A stretch of 64,000 nt of DNA. Origin: Hyunsoonleella aestuarii. GTDB taxonomy: Bacteria; Bacteroidota; Bacteroidia; Flavobacteriales; Flavobacteriaceae. Position numbers and translations under genes: made by a program. Positions 18,868-26,965 of this stretch are shown in pieces (the first letter of the stretch is position 1; every line of letters begins with the position of its first letter). The stretch is taken from NCBI RefSeq assembly GCF_006148925.1, contig NZ_VAWB01000002.1:248001-312000 (forward strand). The letters are read 5' to 3'. Below the pieces are notes generated by a model. It was not told where the DNA came from. It saw nothing but the letters and a program-made list of their open reading frames with translations, and searched no databases.

Positions 18868-19509
18868 TTGAATGATACTTTTAAACATCAAGGGCTAAGA
18901 AAAAAACTCGTTAAAGTTATAAAAAACAAGGGAATAACCGATGAAGCGGTATTAAACGCTATTGGAAAAATTCCGCGTCATTTGTTTATGGACTCTGGGT
19001 TTTTAGATCATGCATATCAAGACAAAGCTTTTCCTATTGCAGCAAATCAAACAATTTCTCAGCCTTATACTGTTGCTTTTCAAACTGAATTACTTAATAT
19101 TAAGCAAGGAAGTAAAATTCTCGAAATTGGTACAGGAAGTGGTTATCAAACTGCTGTGTTATGTGAGTTGGGAGCCAAAGTTTATAGCATTGAACGACAG
19201 AATGAACTGTTTAAAAAAACGAGTAAATTTTTACCGAAGTTGGGTTACAGAGCAAAGAAACTTATTTTTGGTGATGGCTATATTGGTCTAAAAGAAGAAG
19301 CGCCTTACGATGGTATTATAGTAACTGCAGGAGCGCCATTTGTTCCTAAACCCTTATTAAGTCAGTTGAAAATAGGTGGTAGGTTGGTCATTCCAGTTGG
19401 AGATGATGTACAAGTTATGACTATGTTTACTAGAAAAGGTCATAAAGAATTTGAAAAAGAAGAATTTGGCGAGTTCCGATTTGTACCTCTGTTAGAGGAT
19501 AAAAATTAA
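18868..19509 (+). CDS. pcm: protein-L-isoaspartate O-methyltransferase
   Basis: A 213-aa repair methyltransferase that converts isoaspartyl residues for return to aspartate. Family motifs are clear: PRHLFM, AFPIAANQTISQPYTVA, the SAM loop LEIGTGSGYQTAVL and DGIIVTAGAP. The start is TTG at 18868. An in-frame TAA lies at 18862-18864, and the first in-frame ATG falls inside the conserved HLFMDSGF segment, so no ATG start is possible for a full-length protein. It is a stand-alone gene on the plus strand between divergent and convergent neighbours. Confidence 0.9.
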   Translation: MNDTFKHQGLRKKLVKVIKNKGITDEAVLNAIGKIPRHLFMDSGFLDHAYQDKAFPIAANQTISQPYTVAFQTELLNIKQGSKILEIGTGSGYQTAVLCELGAKVYSIERQNELFKKTSKFLPKLGYRAKKLIFGDGYIGLKEEAPYDGIIVTAGAPFVPKPLLSQLKIGGRLVIPVGDDVQVMTMFTRKGHKEFEKEEFGEFRFVPLLEDKN

Positions 19510-19513
19510 CTAC

Positions 19514-20059
19514 CTAATCTGGTAAATAAGCTTTTGGGATAGGATTGTTCTCTGTTTCTTGAGCCCAGTAAATGTTTATAACCCACCAACGTTTACCGTC
19601 ATTTAATAGTTGAATGCTATTAATACCTCGCATGAAGGGTTTAGTATCCTTTTCACTGTAATAAGACTCATAAGTACTAAATACTTGGGCAATTGGGCCA
19701 AAAGTATTCACACGTCTACTAATTTCTTTTTCAAAAAAACCGTTTTCTTCTAACCATGTTCCAGAATTGTTAATATAATCTTCCGGAGACATGTAACGCA
19801 CTTGATAAAGATTGGCTTTATTTTTTCCAGATGGAATTAATTTAGCATCTGGTTTAAAGAGGTATTTAAATTGTTTCCAATTTCTCTTTTCTCCTTTTTC
19901 ACCTGAAATTACAGCATATAAGTTCTTTAAAGTGCTATTTAAAGTATTTACAGCGGAGGAATCTATTGTAAACTCAAATACGTCGTCTTTGGTCTTATCC
20001 TGTCCGTTTAAATTTAAAATAAATAAAAGAGACGTTAGAAGTGTTAAAAGTATTTTCAT
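19514..20059 (-). CDS. secreted protein with NTF2/SnoaL-like fold
   Basis: A 181-aa protein with a cleavable signal peptide (MKILLTLLTSLLFILNLNGQ, cut likely before or near Gln20). The mature part has the pattern of an NTF2-like cone: an N-terminal helix pair, then strands ending in GKRWWVINIYWAQE. Such domains bind small ligands or act as scaffolds. No active-site residues can be assigned. It is convergent with pcm, with 4 bp between the stops. Confidence 0.6.
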   Translation of the reverse strand: MKILLTLLTSLLFILNLNGQDKTKDDVFEFTIDSSAVNTLNSTLKNLYAVISGEKGEKRNWKQFKYLFKPDAKLIPSGKNKANLYQVRYMSPEDYINNSGTWLEENGFFEKEISRRVNTFGPIAQVFSTYESYYSEKDTKPFMRGINSIQLLNDGKRWWVINIYWAQETENNPIPKAYLPD

Positions 20060-20124
20060 TATATTAATTTTTGGATGGAAAAATAAAAATTTAAAGAATG
20101 ATTAGGCGTTAACAGTCTCTTAAT

Positions 20125-20583
20125 TTATTTAAAATTTTTCTTAATTCTATCGAGGTTTCGCTTATTATCCCGATCTTTAATGGACTCACGTTTATCGTAT
20201 AATTTTTTCCCTTTTGCTAAAGCGATATCTAGTTTAGCATAACCCTTTTCATTTATAAATAAACGTAAGGGTATAATGGTTAGACCTGTATTTTGAACCT
20301 CTTTATTAAGCTTTTTTAACTCTCTCTTATTTAAGAGTAATTTGCGCTCAGCTTTTGGTTTATGATTGTAATATGTACCATATATATATTCCTCTATAGT
20401 CATGTTGATAACGAAAAGTTCTCCATTTTCATTAAATTCACAAAAACTTTCGGTAATAGATGCTCGACTGTTTCTAATAGATTTTATCTCGGTTCCTGTT
20501 AAAACAATACCAGCAGTATATTTATCCAATATTTCATATTGAAAACGCGCCTTTTTGTTTAGTATGTTAATGCTTTTTTGCAT
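20125..20583 (-). CDS. smpB: SsrA-binding protein SmpB
   Basis: A 152-aa tmRNA partner for trans-translation. SmpB signatures are present: NKKARFQYEI, GIVLTGTEIKSIR, the beta-barrel segment ending YNHKPKAERKLLL, and the basic C-terminal tail with GKKLYDKRESIKDRD. I chose the ATG at 20583 over an upstream in-frame TTG at 20592. The TTG overlaps the promoter -7 box, and the ATG gives the usual MQKS-type N-terminus and length. The mRNA may be leaderless or nearly so. Confidence 0.93.
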   Translation of the reverse strand: MQKSINILNKKARFQYEILDKYTAGIVLTGTEIKSIRNSRASITESFCEFNENGELFVINMTIEEYIYGTYYNHKPKAERKLLLNKRELKKLNKEVQNTGLTIIPLRLFINEKGYAKLDIALAKGKKLYDKRESIKDRDNKRNLDRIKKNFK

Positions 20584-20589
20584 GGAGCA

Positions 20590-20619
20590 CAAAACTACAT
20601 AAATTTAGTGCTTAATCAA
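20590..20619 (-). promoter_or_regulatory. smpB promoter (-33 TTG, 19 bp, TAGTTTTG)
   Basis: On the minus strand, TTG (complement of 20617-20619) is followed by exactly 19 bp and then TAGTTTTG (complement of 20590-20597), a full match to the Bacteroidota promoter. The -7 box ends only 6 bp before the smpB ATG, so transcription would start at or very near the start codon. Confidence 0.6.
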
Positions 20620-20702
20620 GAATATTTCTTTTAACATAATGGAATGTTAACCTATAGTTAGGTGTAAATAATTCTTTTTAAATTTAGTAAAACTTAAAAT
20701 GC

Positions 20703-21206
20703 GTGAATCGTACTCAATTTATTAAAACAGTAGGGGTTTCATCTATATTTATTCCTGTTATACCATTGTTTTCTTTTTCAAAACAGCAAGAAGAACCACA
20801 ATTAGAGAAAACTTTGGTTGAAAAATTTATTCAGGTTTCACATGGGCAATTTGATATTGTTAAACAACTTCTTGAAGAGCACCCTACACTTCTTAATGCT
20901 GCACATGATTGGAGACGTGGCGATTTCGAAACAGGATTAGGTGCAGCCTCTCATGTTGGAAATAAAGAAATAGCCATGTATCTATTAGATAAAGGAGCAC
21001 AAGCAAATATATTTACTGCAGCTTTGTTTGGTAAATTGGATATTATTAAAGCAATGTTTGATTTCTCACCAAAATTAATTCATGCAAAAGGTCCTCATGG
21101 ATTTACACTTTTACACCATGCAGAAAAAGGAGGCGATGAGGCATTAGCAGTTAAGGACTATTTAATTTCATTGGGATTAAAAGAAACTAGAATTCCATTA
21201 TATTAA
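20703..21206 (+). CDS. ankyrin repeat protein, probably exported
   Basis: A 167-aa protein with an N-terminal hydrophobic segment (about 10-25) that could be a signal peptide. Three or four ankyrin repeats follow: VSHGQFDIVKQLLEEHPTLL, GAASHVGNKEIAMYLLDKGA, AALFGKLDIIKAMFD and GFTLLHHAEKGG. Ankyrin repeats mediate protein binding; the partner is unknown. The start is GTG at 20703. An in-frame TAA is at 20688-20690 and no ATG lies between it and the conserved part. A 12-mer upstream is shared with the sigma factor gene. Confidence 0.75.
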   Translation: MNRTQFIKTVGVSSIFIPVIPLFSFSKQQEEPQLEKTLVEKFIQVSHGQFDIVKQLLEEHPTLLNAAHDWRRGDFETGLGAASHVGNKEIAMYLLDKGAQANIFTAALFGKLDIIKAMFDFSPKLIHAKGPHGFTLLHHAEKGGDEALAVKDYLISLGLKETRIPLY

Positions 21207-21220
21207 GCTTGTAATTTTCA

Positions 21221-21250
21221 TTGTCTTCCCGTAAAACATTTGTATTTTTG
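21221..21250 (+). promoter_or_regulatory. lpdA promoter (TTG, 19 bp, TATTTTTG)
   Basis: TTG at 21221-21223 is followed by 19 bp and TATTTTTG at 21243-21250, a full Bacteroidota consensus. The box ends 29 bp before the lpdA ATG. Confidence 0.65.
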
Positions 21251-21279
21251 GGTTCGATTTTTTAATTCAAATTTTTTAT

Positions 21280-22680
21280 ATGAACTCATATGATGTAGCC
21301 GTTATCGGTTCTGGTCCTGGAGGATATGTTGCTGCAATTCGCTGCGCTCAATTAGGTATGAAAACTGCCATAATAGAAAAATATGCCACATTAGGAGGCA
21401 CATGTTTAAATGTAGGTTGTATCCCTAGTAAAGCGTTATTAGATTCTTCACATCATTATGAAGATGCTGTAAAGCATTTTGAAGAACATGGGATTGAAAT
21501 ACCTGGAGATGTAAAAGTAAATTTGGAAAAAATGATTGCTCGTAAGCAAGCCGTTGTTGACCAGACTACAGGTGGAATTGATTTTTTAATGAAGAAAAAT
21601 AATATCGATGTTTACCAAGGGTTAGGAAATTTTAAAGACGCAACACATATTATAATTTCGGGAGAAAAGACTCTTGAAATTGAAGCCAAAAACACCATAA
21701 TTGCTACAGGTAGTAAACCATCAAGCTTACCTTTTATAAATATTGATAAAGAGCGCATAATTACTTCAACCGAGGCTTTAAAACTTAAGGAAATACCAAA
21801 GCACATGATTGTTATAGGTGGTGGTGTAATTGGTTTAGAATTAGGACAAGTGTATCGGCGTTTAGGCTCAGAAGTTACAGTTATTGAATATATGGATAGA
21901 ATCATCCCAACTATGGACGCAGGTTTGTCTAAAGAACTGAACAAAGTTTTTAAGAAAGCAAAATTTAAAATTAATGCATCGCACCAAGTTAAATCTGTCG
22001 AGCGAGTAGGAGATGAAGTTGTTGTAAAAGCAGATAATAAAAAAGGAGAAGAAATAGAATTTAAAGGAGACTATTGTTTAGTTTCTGTTGGTAGGCGCCC
22101 ATATACAGATGGTTTAAATGCTAATGCGGCTGGTGTTAAACTTGACGATCGTGGTAGAGTAGAGGTAAATGAACATTTACAAACATCGGCTTCTAATATT
22201 TATGCTATTGGTGATGTTGTTAAAGGAGCGATGCTAGCGCATAAAGCTGAAGAAGAAGGTGTTTTTGTAGCAGAAACCATTGCAGGGCAAAAACCACATA
22301 TAGATTATAATTTAATACCAGGTGTTGTTTATACGTGGCCAGAAGTTGCTGCTGTCGGTAAAACAGAAGAAGAATTAAAAGGGGAAGGTATAGAATATAA
22401 GTCTGGTCAGTTCCCAATGAGAGCTTTAGGTAGAAGTAGAGCGAGCATGGATTTAGATGGGTTTGTTAAAATTCTTGCCGATAAAAATACCGATGAAATA
22501 TTAGGTGTCCATATGATTGGAGCCAGAGCTGCAGATATGATAGCTGAAGCTGTTGTAGCCATGGAATATAGGGCATCTGCTGAGGATATTTCTAGAATGT
22601 CTCATGCTCATCCTACATTTACAGAGGCTATTAAAGAGGCAGCATTAGCAGCTACTGAAAATAGACCTTTGCATATTTAA
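21280..22680 (+). CDS. lpdA: dihydrolipoyl dehydrogenase
   Basis: A 466-aa flavoprotein disulfide reductase (E3) of 2-oxoacid dehydrogenase complexes. The FAD loop is GSGPGGYVAA, the redox-active disulfide is Cys42/Cys47 in GGTCLNVGCIPSKA, the NAD loop is GGGVIGLELG, and the catalytic His-Glu pair is in SHAHPTFTEAI near the C-terminus. Length and motifs fit lipoamide dehydrogenase rather than glutathione or mercuric reductase. It is monocistronic, with its own full-consensus promoter and a strong terminator. Confidence 0.94.
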   Translation: MNSYDVAVIGSGPGGYVAAIRCAQLGMKTAIIEKYATLGGTCLNVGCIPSKALLDSSHHYEDAVKHFEEHGIEIPGDVKVNLEKMIARKQAVVDQTTGGIDFLMKKNNIDVYQGLGNFKDATHIIISGEKTLEIEAKNTIIATGSKPSSLPFINIDKERIITSTEALKLKEIPKHMIVIGGGVIGLELGQVYRRLGSEVTVIEYMDRIIPTMDAGLSKELNKVFKKAKFKINASHQVKSVERVGDEVVVKADNKKGEEIEFKGDYCLVSVGRRPYTDGLNANAAGVKLDDRGRVEVNEHLQTSASNIYAIGDVVKGAMLAHKAEEEGVFVAETIAGQKPHIDYNLIPGVVYTWPEVAAVGKTEEELKGEGIEYKSGQFPMRALGRSRASMDLDGFVKILADKNTDEILGVHMIGARAADMIAEAVVAMEYRASAEDISRMSHAHPTFTEAIKEAALAATENRPLHI

Positions 22681-22693
22681 GGTTAAATGAAGT

Positions 22694-22726
22694 AAAAAAA
22701 AGCAGCCCATTGGCTGCTTTTTTTTA
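22694..22726 (+). terminator. intrinsic terminator after lpdA
   Basis: AGCAGCC (22701-22707), loop CATT, GGCTGCT (22712-22718), flanked by an A-run and followed by a T-run to about 22725. The A-run and T-run extend the stem, so it could work in both directions. Confidence 0.88.
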
Positions 22727-22801
22727 TGAAAAATTTCAAGTTGTTAATATTATGTTAAAAGATTTTTGTAAATTTAAAGAGCTAACTAATAACCAACTTA
22801 T

Positions 22802-23173
22802 ATGAAATCTCTTATTTTTATAGCATTTACTATGCTTAGTAGTATTTGCTTCTCGCAAACTATTGATATTCCAGACAGAAATTTTGAACGTGCGCTTATA
22901 CAAGAAGGCATTGATACGGACAAAACTTTAAACGGACAAGTTCTGGTTCAGGACGTACAATCTGTATCATTTTTAGATTTGTACAATAAAAAAATTAAAT
23001 GTCTAAAGGGTATCGAAGCTTTCACTTCGTTAACCTATCTGGACTGCCGGAATAATTATATTTCAGACTTAGATTTAACCAAGAATATCTCTTTGCATAC
23101 CCTTTATGCCGATGTAAACGATGTTTCGAAGAATAACCTAGAAATTAATTCTGCCAATTGGTTTGGGAATTAA
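22802..23173 (+). CDS. short secreted leucine-rich-repeat protein without sorting domain
   Basis: A 123-aa protein with a signal peptide (cleavage near SICFSQ, residue 19). The segment IPDRNFERALIQEGIDTD...LNGQVL is the N-cap seen in Bacteroidota LRR proteins. About two short repeats follow (GIEAFTSLTYLDCRNNYISDL, LDLTKNISLHTLYA). It is clearly a relative of the 467-aa protein just downstream but stops after residue 123, with no type IX sorting domain. No LRR coding was seen in other frames of the 160 bp that follow, so it is either a short paralogue or an old truncation. Confidence 0.65.
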   Translation: MKSLIFIAFTMLSSICFSQTIDIPDRNFERALIQEGIDTDKTLNGQVLVQDVQSVSFLDLYNKKIKCLKGIEAFTSLTYLDCRNNYISDLDLTKNISLHTLYADVNDVSKNNLEINSANWFGN

Positions 23174-23332
23174 TTTAACGTTATTTAATTGCCTAATTCT
23201 TTGGTTTTTATTAATTTAGAGAACTCCTTTTTATTTAATAGCGCCTTCCCCTAATCGAATTGCCTTTTGCAATTTGAACGCATGTGCTGTTGCCTGTAAA
23301 TGTTATGTTTAATTCGTTAAACCCTCACATTT

Positions 23333-24736
23333 ATGAAAACGCAATTACTTTTTTGGGCCCTGTTTCTATTTGTTATTAATTTAACTTACCCACAATGCCC
23401 ATCAGCAGGATATACTTGCATTATAGATTCAAATTTTGAAGGTGCTTTAATTACTCAGGGTATTGATACTGAAGGAACTCTTGATGGAAGGATTTTGACT
23501 TCTGATATTAGCACTCGTACTTTTCTTGATGTCAATAGAAACGGAATTACAGACTTAACAGGAATTGAAGATTTTATAGCTCTTGAACAATTAAATTGTG
23601 ATTGGAATAATTTAGTTAGTCTTAATTTATCAAATAATTCCGCTTTAAGAGTATTACTGTGTAATAATAACCAGATAGAAAATACTTTAGATTTATCTGC
23701 AAATAACGCATTAGAAAATGTCGTTTGTAATAATAATAAGTTAACAGACCTAGTTTTACCTAGTTCACCGATCAATCTTACCCAAGTATTTTGCCAGTTC
23801 AATGACCTTACCACATTGGATGTTACAGGAGCTGTTAATCTTGATAGATTAAACTTCACTCAAAACACTATACCAACAATAAATTTGGCTAATAATACTA
23901 AGTTGACCAGACTATTTTGCTCTATAGCAGGTCTTGAAAGTTTGAATCTTACCACCAATGTTCTTCTAGAAAGAGTTGATTGTGATAGAAACTTATTGAC
24001 AAGCTTGCTATTACCTAATACTGCGACATTAAATAGACTTTATTGTTATGGAAATAATTTAACCGAAATTGATGCCGGAGAACTAATGGGGCTTGAAATT
24101 TTTAATTGCAATTCTAACTTTAACCTAACGACTTTAACTTTACCAAGTACGACAACATTAAGAGAGCTATATGCATGTTGCGCTAGTCTTTCTAATTTAG
24201 ACTTTTCGGGAAATACAAGTTTACAATACTTAGATTTAGGAATTAATGATTTTGCGTCATTAGATGTTAGCATGTTAAATGGATTAATATGGTTTTGGTG
24301 TAATCAAAATGATTTAACATATCTTAATATCAACAACAACAGTAACGATATATTAGGGACTTTTAGAGCACAAGATAATTTACTTACATGCATACAGGTT
24401 GATGATGTTGTACAAGCTAATCAAGCCACAATAGATGGTGATTGGGTTATAGATGGAGGTGTAAATTATTCAACAAGTTGCCCACCATTAAGTACCCTAG
24501 AATTCAACAAAGAAATGATTTCAATATACCCCAACCCAACAAATAACATCATGCACCTTAAATTAACAACCGGTGCTAACTATTCTCTCATTAATCCTTT
24601 AGGAAAAGTAGTTAGCAAAGGCGAATTAATAGCGGGTGAAAACCAAATAAATGTAACTAATTTAACCAATGGTATATACTTTTTAAAAGTTAAATCTGTT
24701 TTGGGTGATTTAACCAAAAAAGTATTGAAAAAATGA
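23333..24736 (+). CDS. secreted leucine-rich-repeat protein with type IX sorting domain
   Basis: A 467-aa exported protein. It has a signal peptide (about residues 1-20), an N-cap (CIIDSNFEGALITQGIDTEGTLDG), about twelve LRRs of 20-23 residues with the LxxLxCxxNxL pattern (about 60-375), and a Por-type sorting domain (about 390-467) marked by ISIYPNPTNN and GIYFLKVKS. That C-terminal domain directs type IX secretion to the outer surface in Bacteroidota. The likely role is adhesion or binding; the ligand is unknown. A strong terminator follows. Confidence 0.88.
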   Translation: MKTQLLFWALFLFVINLTYPQCPSAGYTCIIDSNFEGALITQGIDTEGTLDGRILTSDISTRTFLDVNRNGITDLTGIEDFIALEQLNCDWNNLVSLNLSNNSALRVLLCNNNQIENTLDLSANNALENVVCNNNKLTDLVLPSSPINLTQVFCQFNDLTTLDVTGAVNLDRLNFTQNTIPTINLANNTKLTRLFCSIAGLESLNLTTNVLLERVDCDRNLLTSLLLPNTATLNRLYCYGNNLTEIDAGELMGLEIFNCNSNFNLTTLTLPSTTTLRELYACCASLSNLDFSGNTSLQYLDLGINDFASLDVSMLNGLIWFWCNQNDLTYLNINNNSNDILGTFRAQDNLLTCIQVDDVVQANQATIDGDWVIDGGVNYSTSCPPLSTLEFNKEMISIYPNPTNNIMHLKLTTGANYSLINPLGKVVSKGELIAGENQINVTNLTNGIYFLKVKSVLGDLTKKVLKK

Positions 24737-24755
24737 TGTTTGGTTATATTTGGGG

Positions 24756-24783
24756 AAGCGAACCGAAAGGTTCGCTTTTTTTT
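24756..24783 (+). terminator. intrinsic terminator after the LRR gene
   Basis: AAGCGAACC (24756-24764), loop GAAA, GGTTCGCTT (24769-24777), followed by a T-run. It is a perfect 9-bp stem with a tetraloop. Confidence 0.9.
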
Positions 24784-24940
24784 ATGCATTAGGGCCTTGT
24801 TTTTCAATTCATTTGCTCGAATGAATTTCAAAAAATCAGAAAATCTTTACTAAATTCGTTAGCTTGATAATTTTAATGTGACTTTTAGAATAGTTAGGTG
24901 TCTTAATAACAATCAACAAATTAAATAGCGTAAGCTACAC

Positions 24941-25513
24941 TTGAATACCCTAGACAATATTAATAGCCAAACAGATGAAAATCTGGTAGAAGCAATCGTA
25001 AAAAACAACGATACGTTGCTTTTTGAGATATTGTATGACAGGTATTCAACAGTTGTTTACAATAAATGTTATGGATTTGCGAGGGATGAAGACGAAGCCA
25101 AAGATTTAACACAAGATGTATTTTTAAAACTCTTTATAAAATTAGCGAGTTTTAAAGGGAAGTCGAAATTTTCGACATGGCTATATGCATTTACATATAA
25201 CCATTGCGTAAATTATGTAACCAGGAATACAGCAAAAAAAATTGAAAAACAATCGGTAGATTATAAGGATATAGAAAATATATCTGATAATGAAATAGAA
25301 GACAAGAGTTTTCTAAAAATGAAGGTAGATAAGCTTAAAAAAGCTATGGAACTAATTTCACCAGACGAGAAAATGATTTTGCTATTAAAGTACCAAGATT
25401 ATTTAACTATAAAAGAAATTGAATCGGTATTAGGAATAGGAGAGAGTGCAGTAAAAATGCGCATTAAAAGAGCCAAAGATAAACTAACGTCAGTATATGC
25501 TGAGAACCAATAA
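24941..25513 (+). CDS. ECF-type RNA polymerase sigma factor
   Basis: A 190-aa sigma-70 family protein of the extracytoplasmic-function type. Sigma region 2 spans about residues 25-95 (YDRYSTVVYNKCYGFARDEDEAKDLTQDVFLKLF, shown here in part; FSTWLYAFTYNHCVNY) and region 4 spans about 130-185 (EKMILLLKYQDYLTIKEIESVLGIGESAVKMRIKRAKDKL). Region 3 is absent, as in ECF factors. The start is TTG at 24941: an in-frame TAG is at 24926-24928 and no ATG precedes conserved region 2. A 58-aa ORF follows by 2 bp and may regulate it, though it is not a recognisable anti-sigma factor. Confidence 0.88.
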   Translation: MNTLDNINSQTDENLVEAIVKNNDTLLFEILYDRYSTVVYNKCYGFARDEDEAKDLTQDVFLKLFIKLASFKGKSKFSTWLYAFTYNHCVNYVTRNTAKKIEKQSVDYKDIENISDNEIEDKSFLKMKVDKLKKAMELISPDEKMILLLKYQDYLTIKEIESVLGIGESAVKMRIKRAKDKLTSVYAENQ

Positions 25514-25515
25514 CC

Positions 25516-25692
25516 ATGGAAAATCCGTTTAAACAAATAGATAGACCGCTAAAGGAAGTTCCACCAGAGCTTAAGTCTAAAGTAATGAGCGACATTGCTA
25601 TGGCTAAGCTTATTATGGAGTTGGCAGCCCTGTTTTCATATAATATTGGCGATATTATTGAGACTGTAATAAATAACAGAAAAAAAAATTAA
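25516..25692 (+). CDS. small hypothetical protein (58 aa) coupled to the sigma factor
   Basis: An ATG-started 58-codon frame begins 2 bp after the sigma factor stop and ends 30 bp before the MscS gene. The sequence has a charged N-terminus (MENPFKQIDRPLKEVPPELK) and an amphipathic helical C-terminal half (MAKLIMELAALFSYNIGDIIETVINN), probably not a full membrane span. It has no recognised family. The position suggests it is part of the sigma factor operon, possibly as a small partner of the sigma factor or channel, but that is inference. Confidence 0.65.
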   Translation: MENPFKQIDRPLKEVPPELKSKVMSDIAMAKLIMELAALFSYNIGDIIETVINNRKKN

Positions 25693-25722
25693 TACATAAA
25701 ACCCTAACTAAAAAAAGTAATC

Positions 25723-26550
25723 ATGGAAAAAGCAACAAAATGGAAAGATATGGCCATGGAGTCTCTAACCGCAATATGGAAAGAGATAGCTGAAGTATTT
25801 CCTAATATAATTGGTACCATTCTATTATTAATTTTTGGATGGCTATTAACGAAGTTAATTGTTAAAGTTGTAAAAAAAGGTTTAAAACTTGCTCATGCCA
25901 ATAAATTAGATGACACTTTAAACGACATTGAGATTGTTGAAGGAAAAAAACTGAATTTTGATACTATTAAAATCGTTTCGAAATTTGTAAAGTGGGTCAT
26001 GTACATCATGCTTATTATCATGGCTTTAGACATCATGAATCTAACCATGATATCTGAAAAAATAAGTGATCTGTTAAGTTACTTGCCACAATTATTTACA
26101 GCGCTTATCATATTTACTATTGGACTTATTTTAGCGAACCTTATAAAAAAGGGTATAAAATCATTTTTCGAGTCTATGGAATTGTCTGGAGCCAAGTTAA
26201 TAAGTCAAGTGGTCTTTTTTATCATATTAACCTTTGTTTCTATAACTGCATTAAATCAGGCTGGAGTTGATACAGAGATTGTTACAAGTAATATAACCAT
26301 GATTTTGGCGGCCTTTTTGCTAGCCTTTGCATTTGCATTTGGTTTTGGAGCACAAAGCGCAGTAAGTAATCTATTAAAAACATTTTATGCGAGAAAGATA
26401 TATGAAGTTGGACAGGTCATAGAATTCAATAATATAAAGGGTGAAGTTGAAGCTATTAATAGTATTTCGGTAACCCTAAAAACAGAAAAAGGAAAACTAG
26501 TAGTACCTATTAAAGACATTGTTGAGAGTCAAATTAAGATTCAGGAGTAA
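25723..26550 (+). CDS. small-conductance mechanosensitive ion channel (MscS family)
   Basis: A 275-aa inner-membrane protein with about five hydrophobic segments. It carries repeated conserved-TM-helix elements (PNIIGTILLLIFGWLLTKLI, and LPQLFTALIIFTIGLILANLI), then the pore-lining helix rich in Ala/Gly (AAFLLAFAFAFGFGAQSAVSNLL) and a short beta domain (VGQVIEFNNIKGEVEAI) as in MscS. The large C-terminal MscS vestibule is missing. It releases solutes on hypo-osmotic shock. It follows the sigma factor and the 58-aa ORF and ends before a strong terminator. Confidence 0.85.
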   Translation: MEKATKWKDMAMESLTAIWKEIAEVFPNIIGTILLLIFGWLLTKLIVKVVKKGLKLAHANKLDDTLNDIEIVEGKKLNFDTIKIVSKFVKWVMYIMLIIMALDIMNLTMISEKISDLLSYLPQLFTALIIFTIGLILANLIKKGIKSFFESMELSGAKLISQVVFFIILTFVSITALNQAGVDTEIVTSNITMILAAFLLAFAFAFGFGAQSAVSNLLKTFYARKIYEVGQVIEFNNIKGEVEAINSISVTLKTEKGKLVVPIKDIVESQIKIQE

Positions 26551-26965
26551 TTTTAAGTTAGGGTTAAAATTTGGTTGGTTACTAATCCTGAACCTATAAC
26601 TCTCTTCATATCCCTTACCATTAGTTTGGTAAGGGATTTTTCAGCTTTATTTTATACTGTTTTTGTTTTTATAGCCTTTATATCCATTGTTCCTCAATTA
26701 AGATAAACCTTCTTTAGCTATTAATAGTCAATATTATATATCATTTTCACTGCCTTAATTATGAAGACACAAAAGCATCAGTTTTCTTATTAAAATTGAA
26801 TTTTAAAATTATCATTTTATTAAAATAGCTGCAATATTTTAAACAACTCATTCTTAAATATTACTAAAATTTTTGAAGTGATAATTTATTAAATATAACC
26901 TTTCTAAACCTTTTCAACCATTTCATTAAAATGTATCTTTAGGTATACACTTTTAATTAATTTGC
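26551..26965 (+). other. 415-bp intergenic region between MscS and GT genes
   Basis: It holds a strong terminator at 26611-26641. The rest, about 320 bp, is very AT-rich with no coding frame of note. TATCTTTA at 26934-26941 is a one-mismatch -7 box 25 bp before the glycosyltransferase start and is the only promoter-like element I see. No repeat or RNA was recognised. Confidence 0.6.
26611..26641 (+). terminator. intrinsic terminator after the MscS gene
   Basis: TCCCTTACCA (26611-26620), loop TTAGTT, TGGTAAGGGA (26627-26636), followed by five T. The stem is a perfect 10 bp. Confidence 0.92.

Noticed and set aside
19010-19291. Plus-strand 93-aa frame inside pcm
   Set aside because: It overlaps the well-conserved pcm frame entirely, and its product is low-complexity Leu/Lys with no family.
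20590-20592. TTG start for a longer SmpB (three extra residues)
   Set aside because: It overlaps the -7 box of the promoter, so it would not be transcribed; the ATG at 20583 gives the usual family start.
21612-21944. Minus-strand 110-aa frame opposite lpdA
   Set aside because: Shadow of a strongly conserved gene, with no start context.
23560-24400. Regularly spaced repeats, considered as a CRISPR array or tandem DNA repeat
   Set aside because: The period follows the LRR protein repeats and is degenerate at the DNA level, without fixed repeats or spacers.
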